Assembly (NCBI GenBank): GCA_017560945.1
Contig: JAFZDY010000049.1
Location: 21,530 to 85,529 of the forward strand
Length of the DNA: 64,000 nt
Direction of reading: 5' to 3'
Origin: Bacteroidaceae bacterium
GTDB taxonomy: Bacteria; Bacteroidota; Bacteroidia; Bacteroidales; Bacteroidaceae
Shown piece after piece: positions 34,880 through 43,991 of the stretch. Every line of letters starts with the position of its first letter. Position 1 is the first letter of the stretch. Position numbers and translations under genes: made by a program. The notes beneath the pieces were generated by a model. It was not told the origin of the DNA. It worked only from the letters and a program-made list of their open reading frames with translations, and made no database searches.

Positions 34880-35749
34880 CTACACATCCAAGGATGCTTT
34901 CCAACAAAAGCAATCGGGGAACATCTGTTTCAAAGATGCTTCTTCGGGTATGAGGGCGTCAGAGGGGAATAGTCCGAAAAGCGAAGAACCGCTACCAGAC
35001 ATCGAGGCATACTCGGCACCCAATTCATAAAGTCTATTCTTGATATCACCGATGGCAGGATATTTGGCAAACACACTCTCTTCGAAATCGTTTACCATAC
35101 CTGCTTCTTGCCATTCACATACGGGGAGGGTGGCAATCTCAGTCAGAGAACATACAGGCTTGTGTGGACGGATAAGCGCAAAGGCATCTCGGGTAGAGAC
35201 AAATATATTTGGCTTTACCAGAAGGATGCAATACCCTTTTAGCGAAAGGTTAGGCATGGGAGTGAATATGTTGCCAATGCCTGTGGCAAAGGCAGGTGTG
35301 TTGCGCACAAAGAATGCACAATCGGCTCCCAGGCGAGCGGCACGTTCTTCCAACTCATCGTCGGTGAGCGGAAGAGAAAACTTGTCGCGCAAGAGGCGAA
35401 GCATAAAAGTCGCATCGGCCGAACCTCCACCCAATCCGGCACCTGAGGGAATGTGCTTGAATATGTGGATGTGTACGGGGGGAAGGGGAAACTCTGCCTT
35501 CAACAGACGATATGCCTTCACTACCAGATTGTCTTCTGCTTCGCCGGCAATGGCAATGCCACCAGCGTGGAGAACAACATCTGCTCCCGATGGAACCTCT
35601 TGCGAGGGGTCTTCGTCAAAAGTTGTCACTTCCAAGATATCCTGCAAGGGAATAGGATAGAAGATGGTTTCCAAATTGTGGTAGCCATCGGGGCGACGCT
35701 CTACCACGTTCAATCCGAGATTGATTTTTGCATTGGGAAAAGTTATCAT
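34880..35749 (-). CDS. ispE: 4-diphosphocytidyl-2-C-methyl-D-erythritol kinase
   Basis: The 289-residue protein starts at [30 protein letters not shown], the standard IspE N-terminus with the substrate-binding region. The GHMP-kinase ATP loop is [17 protein letters not shown] near 93-109. [12 protein letters not shown] near the C-terminus is motif 3. The enzyme phosphorylates CDP-methylerythritol in the MEP isoprenoid pathway. The start lies eight bases after the stop of the upstream phospholipase-D gene, so the longer in-frame version, which would overlap that gene, is rejected. Both genes appear to be one transcript. Confidence 0.94.
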   Translation of the reverse strand: MITFPNAKINLGLNVVERRPDGYHNLETIFYPIPLQDILEVTTFDEDPSQEVPSGADVVLHAGGIAIAGEAEDNLVVKAYRLLKAEFPLPPVHIHIFKHIPSGAGLGGGSADATFMLRLLRDKFSLPLTDDELEERAARLGADCAFFVRNTPAFATGIGNIFTPMPNLSLKGYCILLVKPNIFVSTRDAFALIRPHKPVCSLTEIATLPVCEWQEAGMVNDFEESVFAKYPAIGDIKNRLYELGAEYASMSGSGSSLFGLFPSDALIPEEASLKQMFPDCFCWKASLDV

Positions 35750-35757
35750 AGGCCTTT

Positions 35758-37023
35758 TTACAAAAACGGCATTAGTACGAGGTCGGCAAACCATCCGACA
35801 AATCGGTGCCAACACGAACGTTGTTTCCAAGTTTCGTCGGTCATCAGCGTACTCAGTTTTATGTCGTCACTAAATATAGTTGATAGTTCGTTTGTCACAC
35901 GAGAGTCGAAGATAAAGGCATTCACCTCGTAGTCATAGCGAAGGCTACGGCTATTGAGATTGGTGGAGCCTACGGTACAGAACTTGTCGTCCACCATCAT
36001 GATTTTTGAATGATGAAATCCTCCCTCAAACTGGTGTACGGTGGCTCCGCGTTTTTGTAACTGACGAGCCACGTACATGGAGGCATCAGGTGTTACGTGG
36101 ATATCGCCTTTTACCGATACCATTATCTGTACGTCCACTCCATTCTCCGAGGCTTTAATCAGGGCACGGCGCACGGAGCGTGTTGGAATGAAATAGGGAT
36201 TGATGATTTCTATCTTCTCTTCCGCCGAAAGGATGGCTTGTGCGTATGCTTCCCTCATCAATTTTGGATTTTTTCGAGGTGCACGGTCTACAATGGCAAT
36301 GGTAACATCGTCCACCGTTTCCCCAATGTGTATGCTGTCATCCTTGGTGGGGAAATAGAGTGTGTCGTTCACCAAACGTTCGCCCGTAGCCTCCTCCCAC
36401 ATATCCAAAAAGATACGTTGGAGTTCGTCCACCGCAGGGCCTTCAATGCGCAGATGTATGTCGCGCCATTCGCCAAAGATAGGAAGTCCCTCGATGTAGT
36501 AGTCGGCCACATTCATTCCTCCTGTATAGGCCGTTTGTCCGTCTATGATAACAATCTTTCGGTGGTCGCGGCTCATGAAATCTCCAATGAAAGGGAAGTT
36601 CAGCGGGTCGAATTGTACTATCTCTATGCCGCGTTTACGTAGTTCGCGCAGATGTTTCTTTTTTAAAGGCTTGTTGTTGCTCCAGTTCCCAAAAGCGTCG
36701 AACATAGCGCGTACCTTCACTCCTTCCTTTACCTTTTTCTCCAATTCCGTAAAGAGGAGAGCTGCAATGGAGTCGTTGCGGAAATTGAAGTACTCCAAGT
36801 GGATATAGTGCTTTGCCTTGCGAATGGCCGTGAAGAGGTCGTCGAACTTTTCCCCACCGCTCTTGAGTACGCACACACGATTACCTTCCGTGATGGTTAT
36901 TCTCTTGTCACGCAGGTAATCCATCATGGTCGAATCGCTGCTCGCCTCATCGTTGGCTGCCCATGCCAGGGTAGGGAGCATCAATAGAATCGTCAAAAAC
37001 AAACTATATATCTTTGTTTTCAT
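35758..37023 (-). CDS. cardiolipin synthase-like phospholipase D protein with signal peptide
   Basis: The protein has 421 residues. It carries two complete HKD motifs, [18 protein letters not shown] near 160 and [18 protein letters not shown] near 345, typical of ClsB/ClsC-type cardiolipin synthases and other PLD enzymes. Instead of membrane helices, it begins with what looks like a cleavable signal peptide ([23 protein letters not shown]), so it may act in the periplasm. Cardiolipin synthesis is the best guess; another phospholipase or transphosphatidylase role is possible. A TAACTTTG box at 37058-37065 (minus) supports the start. ispE follows directly. Confidence 0.82.
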   Translation of the reverse strand: MKTKIYSLFLTILLMLPTLAWAANDEASSDSTMMDYLRDKRITITEGNRVCVLKSGGEKFDDLFTAIRKAKHYIHLEYFNFRNDSIAALLFTELEKKVKEGVKVRAMFDAFGNWSNNKPLKKKHLRELRKRGIEIVQFDPLNFPFIGDFMSRDHRKIVIIDGQTAYTGGMNVADYYIEGLPIFGEWRDIHLRIEGPAVDELQRIFLDMWEEATGERLVNDTLYFPTKDDSIHIGETVDDVTIAIVDRAPRKNPKLMREAYAQAILSAEEKIEIINPYFIPTRSVRRALIKASENGVDVQIMVSVKGDIHVTPDASMYVARQLQKRGATVHQFEGGFHHSKIMMVDDKFCTVGSTNLNSRSLRYDYEVNAFIFDSRVTNELSTIFSDDIKLSTLMTDETWKQRSCWHRFVGWFADLVLMPFL

Positions 37024-37057
37024 TATTCTTTTGTGTTGTTTTTCACACAACGAGCCG

Positions 37058-37065
37058 CAAAGTTA
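37058..37065 (-). promoter_or_regulatory. -7 promoter box for the cls-like/ispE unit
   Basis: Minus strand TAACTTTG followed by CGG, 35 bases before ATG 37023. No clear -33. Confidence 0.5.
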
Positions 37066-37145
37066 ATTTAAAAACATGAGAAAACGGAATTTGTCCGCAA
37101 AGAAAAAAGGAAAAATCGGAAAAGGGACAAGGAATGAGGAAAAAA

Positions 37146-37169
37146 GAGCGGACTACTATATGTCCGCTC
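37146..37169 (-). terminator. terminator of the GH31-GH95 operon
   Basis: GAGCGGAC (37146-37153) pairs with GTCCGCTC (37162-37169), followed on the minus strand by TTTTT (37141-37145). It begins about 43 bases after the GH95 stop. Confidence 0.8.
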
Positions 37170-37211
37170 CATATCTGTCAAATGTTTTAAAATGTCTCTA
37201 TTATAAATACT

Positions 37212-39626
37212 TTACAATATCTTTTTTACTTCTCCTTTTTTCATCTTTACATTAAGATTTTTCCCATTCAAAAATAATGTAGTTTTTGTATCTATGCGTG
37301 CGGTTAATGTGAGTGAGGTTACGTGGCTATCTTTCCATTCCATATCTATGATAAGTCCACCTCGTGCACAGATACCCTTCACACTTCCATCCTTCCATTG
37401 CTCGGGCAGGGCAGGTAACAGAGTGATGCTTTCCCGAGTTGATTGTAATAACATTTCCACTACACCAGCACATCCGCCGAAGTTTCCATCAATTTGGAAA
37501 GGTGAGTGTGCATCTAATAGGTTAGGATATGTACCTCCACCACGACGTGCGTCGTTACCTTTGTAATTATCGGGGCTTACGTACTTCAATAGACAGCGAT
37601 AGATATGGTATGCGTTCTTGCTATCTCTCAAACGTGCAAATAGGTTTACACGCCATCCTGTACTCCATCCTGTGGTGTTGTCTCCTTTTATTTCCAAGGT
37701 TTTGGCACAAGCCTTTGCTAATTCAGGTGTTTCATTTACTGAAATGTGGTGTCCTGGATATAGACCAAATAGATGTGATTGGTGCCGGTGGAGAGGGTCT
37801 TGGTCGCTCCAATCGTGATACCACTCTTGTAAGTTTCCGTTCTTTCCTATTTTGTATGGTTGTAATCGACCTAAAGCCTTGTCAACCTCTTTGCAAAATG
37901 CCTTATCTATTCCTAACTCTTTAGCTGCTTCGCGTGCGTCAATAAGACATTCACGAATCATGGCTAAATCGGATGTGCTACCATACAAAGTTGATCCTAC
38001 ATAACCTTCAGGAGTAATGAAACGATTTTCGGGTGAAGTACCTGGTGAAGTCATTAATTTACCGTTTTTCTCAATAAGCCAATCAAGACAAAACTCTGCA
38101 GCACCCTTCAATATAGGATAATATTTTTGGAGAAAAACTTTGTCTCCTAAGAAGGCATAATGCTCCCAAATGTGTGTAGAAACCCATGCTCCTCCCATAT
38201 TCCAACAAGCCCATGAGGGATGTCCGTCACCCATGCCTACAGGACAAGTCATGGCCCAAATATCTGTATTATGGCCTAAACACCAACCGCGTTCAATTCC
38301 ATAGTATGCCTTGGCCGTGGTGCTTCCCGTTGTGCTCAAGTTTACAATAAAATCTAAAAGAGGGAAGTGTAATTCACTTAAGTTGGTTGTCTCTACAGCC
38401 CAATAGTTTTCCTCCACGTTGATGTTGGTAGTATAGTTACTACTCCATGGTGGTAACAAACTCTCATTCCATAATCCTTGCAAGTTTGCGGGAACTGCAG
38501 GTGTACGTGAACAAGAAATTAATAGATATCGTCCGTATTGGAAATAGAGGGCCTCTAACTCGGGATTACTTTGGTTTTCATCCGTATATAGTTTCAATTG
38601 TTTGTCTGTAGGTAACGAGGCTATTTGCGCATTTGTGCGACCAAGATCAAGTGATACACGGTCAAACAATCGTTTGTAATCCTCTACATGGGCTTTGTGT
38701 AGAGTCTCAAAACTTTTTGTGGAGGCTAGTGTTATGCGTCTGTTGACAATGGCTTGATAGTCTGCTCCTTCCGTGACAGGGTCTTTGTCGAAGCCATTGA
38801 AACTAGTTGCTGTACTTATGAGAATAAGTGCTTCCTTGGCTCCATTAATGAGCAATTCTCCCGCGGGATATGCCTTGACTTGATCTGTATTGGAAGTGAT
38901 GATACATACTTTGGCTCCAAAACGAATACCCCGAGAAGGGTCATAGTAGTGACGTGCTCTGTGATAGTTTGGGTAGGAGTGATATGCCGCATATCCTTCC
39001 GCAGACAATGTATTTCCATTGGTTGAGGTAGAATGTGGAAGTTGAGATTCGAAGGAAACAATGGCGTGAATGCCATCGGGTACGTTAGATTTTAAACGGA
39101 TAACAATTACAGAGTCGGGTGCAGAGGCAAAATATTCAGTTGTGACCAATTGTCCTTCCTTCAAATATTGCGTTTGAGCCGTAGCTTCACTTATGTCAAG
39201 CCAACGTTGATAGGCCGTCACTCCTTTAGTAGTTTCTTCACCGATGTGTTGGATTGTCAATTGTCCCAATGGTTGATAGTTCTCGCTATAATGACCTTGC
39301 ACTTTGTAGTTTAGTTCATCTGCTTTACGATAGTTCTCATTGTCAAGCGCTTTTCTGATTTCTGGTATTACTTCGTGCGCGTTGGGGGTATATACTTGAT
39401 TGTCAGGTTCACCAGTCCACAAGGTAAGATCATTCAGTGAAATCACCTCTTTACTCACACCTCCATACACGATAGCACCCATGCGGCCATTACCGATTAC
39501 AAGAGCCTCTTCAAAGAATTCAGCAGGTCGGTCGTAGTGCAACTTTAAAGGACGTTCTTCTGCCACGGCAAGCATACTCGTTGCAAGAAGCAATAGAAAA
39601 CATATATTGTGTCTTAAATAATTCAT
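37212..39626 (-). CDS. glycoside hydrolase family 95 (alpha-L-fucosidase-type)
   Basis: The 804-residue protein has a signal peptide (ending near MLAVAEE). The N-terminal GH95 beta-domain shows ALVIGNGRMGAIVYGGVSKEVISLNDLTLWTGEPD. The catalytic barrel region shows LQGLWNESLLPPWSSNYTTNINVEENYW near 385-412 and the late TTGWSTGWRVNLFARL and FQIDGNFGG segments that carry conserved acidic and Asn residues. Family members are mainly 1,2-alpha-L-fucosidases, some alpha-galactosidases. It is nine bases downstream of the GH31 gene. The pair suggests trimming of fucosylated oligosaccharides such as xyloglucan fragments in the periplasm, which is inference. Confidence 0.9.
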   Translation of the reverse strand: MNYLRHNICFLLLLATSMLAVAEERPLKLHYDRPAEFFEEALVIGNGRMGAIVYGGVSKEVISLNDLTLWTGEPDNQVYTPNAHEVIPEIRKALDNENYRKADELNYKVQGHYSENYQPLGQLTIQHIGEETTKGVTAYQRWLDISEATAQTQYLKEGQLVTTEYFASAPDSVIVIRLKSNVPDGIHAIVSFESQLPHSTSTNGNTLSAEGYAAYHSYPNYHRARHYYDPSRGIRFGAKVCIITSNTDQVKAYPAGELLINGAKEALILISTATSFNGFDKDPVTEGADYQAIVNRRITLASTKSFETLHKAHVEDYKRLFDRVSLDLGRTNAQIASLPTDKQLKLYTDENQSNPELEALYFQYGRYLLISCSRTPAVPANLQGLWNESLLPPWSSNYTTNINVEENYWAVETTNLSELHFPLLDFIVNLSTTGSTTAKAYYGIERGWCLGHNTDIWAMTCPVGMGDGHPSWACWNMGGAWVSTHIWEHYAFLGDKVFLQKYYPILKGAAEFCLDWLIEKNGKLMTSPGTSPENRFITPEGYVGSTLYGSTSDLAMIRECLIDAREAAKELGIDKAFCKEVDKALGRLQPYKIGKNGNLQEWYHDWSDQDPLHRHQSHLFGLYPGHHISVNETPELAKACAKTLEIKGDNTTGWSTGWRVNLFARLRDSKNAYHIYRCLLKYVSPDNYKGNDARRGGGTYPNLLDAHSPFQIDGNFGGCAGVVEMLLQSTRESITLLPALPEQWKDGSVKGICARGGLIIDMEWKDSHVTSLTLTARIDTKTTLFLNGKNLNVKMKKGEVKKIL

Positions 39627-39635
39627 TCCTTTTTC

Positions 39636-42485
39636 TTATTTGATTTTTACTTTAATACTTTCTCCTTTGTATTTTACAGATTTTACTATGCGTTGATGAT
39701 TGTCTTCCGATGTGGAAACAATGTGAAGTATATGTTCTTTAGTAGATTCGGGGTAGTTACCCTGTTGATTCTCTATGGTAAGTTCTTGTTCCTTTTCGTT
39801 GTAGGAAATCGGAATTTGCAGATATTCACCACGCTCGTAGGCATATGTCACTCCGTTGTCTTCGTAATAGGTGAAAGTCCCATCCGCTCCTTGGTAGATA
39901 TGGATTGTGAGTGTATCAGCCATGAACTCTGCTGTATGTTGTATGGGTTTTCCGGTCACAAGAATGCTCCCAGCTGGCACATAGAGGGGGATACGTCCAT
40001 ATGGGGCAGAGGCGTTCAATGTCTGTCCACCTTCGTATTTCTTTCCAGTATAAAAGTCGTACCATATGTGTCCCTTTGGTAGATAAACCTGTCGGCTACG
40101 TGCCTTATATTCATATACGGGTGATACCATTAAGGAGGGGCCTAACATATATTGGTCTCCAATGTTGTAGGTCTCTTTATCATCCGTGAAGTCCATGGCC
40201 AATGCGCGCATTAGTGTATAATCGGAGTGGTGAGTTGCACCAGCCAAACTATACAAATAGGGCATGAGTTTATATCTTAAGTCGAGGTAATAAGCCATGC
40301 TTTCATAAGCCTCGTGTCCTTCTGGAGCAATGTGCCATGGTTCGCGATAAGGATATTGACCATGACTACGGAAGAGCGGACAGAGGGCTCCGAATTGAAA
40401 CCAACGGGTGTTTAATTCGCGCCATTCGTCCAACGTATTGCTTTCTTTGCCATTTCTTAAATAGTCGTTGTATGCGTTTACATAACGATTTTCTACACAA
40501 AAACCTCCGATATCCATGGTCCAGAAGGGTATTCCACTGAGCGAGAAGTTGATGCCTGCAGGAATTTGAGCCTTCAAGTCTTCCCAACGCGAAGCTATGT
40601 CGCCACTCCACGTAGCGGTAGAGTAACGTTGGAGACCCGCAAAGCCCGAGCGGGTAAGTTGGAATACGCGACGGTCGGCATCCTCCTCGCGAAGGCCAGT
40701 ATAGATGGCATGGGCATTCATCAGTGCGTAGGCATTGAAGTATTCGGCAGAAGGGCCAAGAGCAGTAGGGCCACACAGTGCCTTGCGATACTCCATATCG
40801 GTACAATCGCGCACGTTAGGTTCACTGGCATCCATCCACCAGGCATCTATGCCCAAAGGGTATAGGTGATCTCGCAATTGTTCCCAAAATAATTTTCTTG
40901 CTCCATAACTGTATGCATCATAGAAGGAGCCGATGTATCCGGGGCCTATCCAGTCGCGGATGCTATCCTTCACGGCCTGCTGGTACATCCATCCTTGTCG
41001 GTCAAACTCCTTGTAATGGTCGGTAGAAGCATAAAATTTTGGCCATACTGATATCATCAGATGGGCATTCTTTTCATGAACTTCGTTCACCATTCCTTGT
41101 GGGTCGGGAAAACGTGATGGGTCAAACTCGTGGCTTCCCCATGAATCTTCTGGCCAATAACTCCAATCCTGCACAATGTTGTCGATAGGTAGTTTACGGC
41201 GTCGGAATTCGTCTAAAGTTTCGGTCAATTCCTTCTGTGTCTTGTATCGTTCGCGACTCTGCCAATATCCCATGGCCCAACGGGGCATGACAGGGGACTT
41301 ACCCGTGAGTGTGCGGTATCCACTGATCACCTCGTCCATCGTTTCACCTACAATAAAGTAATAATCAATCTGCTCCTCCATCTCATTCCAAATGGTTAAG
41401 CGATTACGCTCTTCTGTTGTACGAGGAGTGAGTACACGAAGACCGCAATACGATTCTCCTCCATCGGGCTTCCACTCTATACGTAATTTTACACGTTTGC
41501 CCTTTACCATAGATAGTGTGAATTTATAGCCGTTCGGATTCCAAGCTGTGCGCCATCGTTCGGGCACAATGACTTGGTCATCAGCATACACACTTACATA
41601 TCCTGCGTAGTAAAGTAAGAAATTATGTATGCCTGATTCATGTGGTTCCAACCATCCCTCGTATGTTACTTCCGCTCCGTTCAGGGGTACTTCTTTTGGT
41701 AGATTTTTGATTGTTTTCAGATTCTCGAAGTAAAGTGAATCTTCACATCGAACATAAGGCTCTTTCATTCTTCTGTGCCTATATGTCCCTGTGAGGCTTC
41801 CTGCTTCGCCTCTGTCATTGTACAATGTAAAGGCATGGTGCAATTGGGCGTACTCGCGCGAATCTCCTACTCGTCCCATCGAATAACTATCCCATAAAAG
41901 ACCATATCCGTGTGTAGAAACGATGAAGGGGATAGATACTTTAGTGTTGTATTGAAATAGTTCTTCGCTACGTCCTTTATAATTGAACTCATCAGCTTGA
42001 TGTTGGCCAAGTCCGTAGAGAGCCTCCTCTTCGTTGCCCGTAAAACTATAGCAAGTTGTGTATGCTTTTGTCCCCTCTATTTCGATAGGTGTGAACGAAC
42101 GAGTAGGTCGATGTTCTGCTAATAGAGGAGTACCATCAGGGCGTAAAAACGATATTCTTCCATCTGTAAGGTCTATTCGTGTTGTCACTTTGGAGGTCTT
42201 AACCATAGCAGCCCTCAAGTCTTGTGACGCTTTGTATTTAGGTCGTTCCCACGAGCGGGGTATCACTATTAAACTGCTATCTTTTGGAAACGTATTATCG
42301 GGTGTTATGGTTACTCTGATGATGTTTTCCGTCATAGGTTGTACACATACGGTGTGTTCCCCATATGCTGCTTTTACCACTACCGTACTATCTGTATGGT
42401 GTATATGTGGTATTCTTTCCTCTGCAGATACTTGTGTACATAAGGTAAGGGACGAAGCCAATAAAAAGATTTTCAAATTATTCAT
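39636..42485 (-). CDS. glycoside hydrolase family 31 with PA14-like insert (alpha-xylosidase-type)
   Basis: The 949-residue protein has a signal peptide (ending at CTQVSA). An N-terminal beta-sandwich is interrupted by a PA14-like domain at about 240-360 (GWLEPHESGIHNFLLYYAGYVSVYADD). The GH31 barrel has PRWAMGYWQSRERY near 410 and the nucleophile Asp552 in WWMDASEPN. The PA14 insert and nucleophile region resemble alpha-xylosidases that act on xyloglucan oligosaccharides rather than the usual alpha-glucosidases, but this is judged by eye. It is first in an operon with GH95. No SusC/SusD pair, sensor or endoglucanase gene lies nearby. Confidence 0.88.
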   Translation of the reverse strand: MNNLKIFLLASSLTLCTQVSAEERIPHIHHTDSTVVVKAAYGEHTVCVQPMTENIIRVTITPDNTFPKDSSLIVIPRSWERPKYKASQDLRAAMVKTSKVTTRIDLTDGRISFLRPDGTPLLAEHRPTRSFTPIEIEGTKAYTTCYSFTGNEEEALYGLGQHQADEFNYKGRSEELFQYNTKVSIPFIVSTHGYGLLWDSYSMGRVGDSREYAQLHHAFTLYNDRGEAGSLTGTYRHRRMKEPYVRCEDSLYFENLKTIKNLPKEVPLNGAEVTYEGWLEPHESGIHNFLLYYAGYVSVYADDQVIVPERWRTAWNPNGYKFTLSMVKGKRVKLRIEWKPDGGESYCGLRVLTPRTTEERNRLTIWNEMEEQIDYYFIVGETMDEVISGYRTLTGKSPVMPRWAMGYWQSRERYKTQKELTETLDEFRRRKLPIDNIVQDWSYWPEDSWGSHEFDPSRFPDPQGMVNEVHEKNAHLMISVWPKFYASTDHYKEFDRQGWMYQQAVKDSIRDWIGPGYIGSFYDAYSYGARKLFWEQLRDHLYPLGIDAWWMDASEPNVRDCTDMEYRKALCGPTALGPSAEYFNAYALMNAHAIYTGLREEDADRRVFQLTRSGFAGLQRYSTATWSGDIASRWEDLKAQIPAGINFSLSGIPFWTMDIGGFCVENRYVNAYNDYLRNGKESNTLDEWRELNTRWFQFGALCPLFRSHGQYPYREPWHIAPEGHEAYESMAYYLDLRYKLMPYLYSLAGATHHSDYTLMRALAMDFTDDKETYNIGDQYMLGPSLMVSPVYEYKARSRQVYLPKGHIWYDFYTGKKYEGGQTLNASAPYGRIPLYVPAGSILVTGKPIQHTAEFMADTLTIHIYQGADGTFTYYEDNGVTYAYERGEYLQIPISYNEKEQELTIENQQGNYPESTKEHILHIVSTSEDNHQRIVKSVKYKGESIKVKIK

Positions 42486-42509
42486 TGTATAGAGTGGTGT
42501 ATTTTGCTA

Positions 42510-42517
42510 CAAAAGTA
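42510..42517 (-). promoter_or_regulatory. -7 promoter box for the GH31-GH95 operon
   Basis: Minus strand TACTTTTG, 25 bases before the GH31 ATG. The -33 region is TTTA rather than TTTG. Confidence 0.5.
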
Positions 42518-42760
42518 AACAAAATTATTGAATCTTTAAACTCCCATTCAAATAGATGAAAAATATTTCTTTCACTTTGTCATTTGAAAGATGAAAAATT
42601 TAAGGTTTACTGTGCATATTTATGCAAGAATATGAGTGATAAATGAATATATATGCAGGATTCTACTTGTTTTTGGCTAATGAATTTTGTAGGAATGGGA
42701 ATATCTGGATGGGGAAATAGGGTGTACAAGAGGATGTAGATACAGATTGGTGATTAGACG

Positions 42761-42859
42761 GATGGCTATCGGACTTGTGACGGATGGCCATCGGAGTTTT
42801 ACATGAATAGCCATTTGTCTTGAGTTCGATGGCCATTTATCTTGAGTTCGATGGCCATC
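42761..42859. repeat. 22-bp palindrome array (GATGGCCATC type)
   Basis: GATGGCCATC or near copies start at 42761, 42783, 42805, 42828 and 42850, i.e. steps of 22, 22, 23 and 22. Copies 2 and 5 are perfect 10-bp palindromes. The 12-base spacers are partly alike: TCTTGAGTTC precedes copies 4 and 5, and CGGA/CGGAG follows copies 1 and 2. Confidence 0.85.
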
Positions 42860-43005
42860 TGATGGGGGATGCGACGTTTTTCGATAATTCAATTTTCTGC
42901 AAATGTTCGATTTTGACTGATTATTGGGTTGTAGAATAGTCGCTTTTATGGGATGGTGTATTTTGTATGTTGCAGAATATCAATGGAATGTCGTGTAAAA
43001 ACAGT

Positions 43006-43063
43006 GCGAGAATCGCGTATTTACCAACAAACTTCTTTTCGAGTGGAAATACGCGATTCTCGC
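43006..43063 (-). terminator. 17-bp perfect inverted repeat after plsC
   Basis: Arms 43006-43022 and 43047-43063 (GCGAGAATCGCGTATTT and its complement) match perfectly, with a 24-base loop. On the minus strand it is followed by ACTGTTTTTAC, so it can act as the plsC terminator, starting about 75 bases after the stop. Confidence 0.55.
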
Positions 43064-43136
43064 GAGGGTATATACGATTTTGACAAAATGTCAAAAGTGT
43101 ATTTGTAATAAATGAAAATGAGGGGAAGAGAAGTCT

Positions 43137-43859
43137 TTACTTGCTCAGTTCTCCTTGAATGACATTGTAGGCCTCATCGAGGGTGGCTTTCATGTTGTCC
43201 ACACCTTCTCCCTTGGGAGGGATGGGTTTGTGTATGGTCAGTGTCAAGGGGTGGAAGCGTACAAATCCCTTGTGAGTGCGCGGATACACCTCGAACGAAC
43301 CAGTGATGGTAAGGGGCACCACGGGCATCTGCAATTGGTCGGCCAGTTGGAAGGCTCCTTTCTTGAAGGCTATCATCTGTCCGTCGTATGTTCGGCTTCC
43401 CTCGGGGAAGACTACCAACGAGGTGCCTCCTTGGAGTATGCGGCTTGCACGGTCGATGGTTTCCTTGATTTTCTTAGGCCCTGACTTGTCGACAAAGATG
43501 TATCCTGCATCGTGACACGCACGGCCAATGAAGGGGGCACGGCGGAGCGATTGCTTCAGCATCCACTTGAAGTTGCGTCCGAGGAAACCTAATACGATGA
43601 AAATGTCAAACGCGCCTTGGTGGTTGGCTACAAATACGTAAGATGTGTGTTTGTCAATATGCTCGTGACCACGTACTTTGATGGGGAGCAGAAAGAGGTG
43701 GATGGTGAACCAACCCCATATCTTGGCGGGGTAATATCCCCAAAAGTGTCCGTTGCCCAACAAGCATCCGATACTGGTAATAAGTGCCGTCAAGATGGTG
43801 CTGACCAGCATCAACGGCAATGCAATGATTAACTGATAGAGACAATACAAAACCTTCAT
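43137..43859 (-). CDS. plsC: 1-acyl-glycerol-3-phosphate acyltransferase family
   Basis: The 240-residue protein has an N-terminal membrane helix (LIIALPLMLVSTILTALITS), then the acyltransferase motif I NHQGAFD (VANHQGAFDIFIVLGFLG), motif III FPEGSRTYDG, and the Pro of motif IV (VVPLTITG). PlsC acylates lysophosphatidate to phosphatidate at the inner membrane. Some family members instead acylate ornithine or other lipids, so the exact acceptor is not certain. It has its own promoter, separate from the operon upstream. Confidence 0.87.
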   Translation of the reverse strand: MKVLYCLYQLIIALPLMLVSTILTALITSIGCLLGNGHFWGYYPAKIWGWFTIHLFLLPIKVRGHEHIDKHTSYVFVANHQGAFDIFIVLGFLGRNFKWMLKQSLRRAPFIGRACHDAGYIFVDKSGPKKIKETIDRASRILQGGTSLVVFPEGSRTYDGQMIAFKKGAFQLADQLQMPVVPLTITGSFEVYPRTHKGFVRFHPLTLTIHKPIPPKGEGVDNMKATLDEAYNVIQGELSK

Positions 43860-43905
43860 GTCCTGACTTATAAAATTATAAATAAGAAAAGTAAGATTAA
43901 CGGTG

Positions 43906-43937
43906 CAAAGATACTCTTTTGTTGACTAAGTGACAAA
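43906..43937 (-). promoter_or_regulatory. plsC promoter
   Basis: Minus strand TTTG (43934-43937), 20 bases, TATCTTTG (43906-43913), 47 bases before the plsC ATG. Confidence 0.7.
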
Positions 43938-43991
43938 TAAACAGATGAGATTTTGTTTCTCTCTTCTGTCTTATATGTCTTGAAAGAATGT

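Larger units (their letters stand above)
42486..43136. other. 650-bp intergenic region with promoter, palindrome array and long hairpin
   Basis: No gene seen. From left to right it holds a TACTTTTG box for GH31 (42510-42517, minus), an AT-rich stretch, the 22-bp GATGGCCATC array (42761-42859), and a perfect 17-bp inverted repeat (43006-43063) just after plsC. Confidence 0.6.

Noticed and set aside
42677-42892. 71-codon open frame over the GATGGCCATC array
   Set aside because: It consists of the 22-bp array read through and has no protein-like composition.
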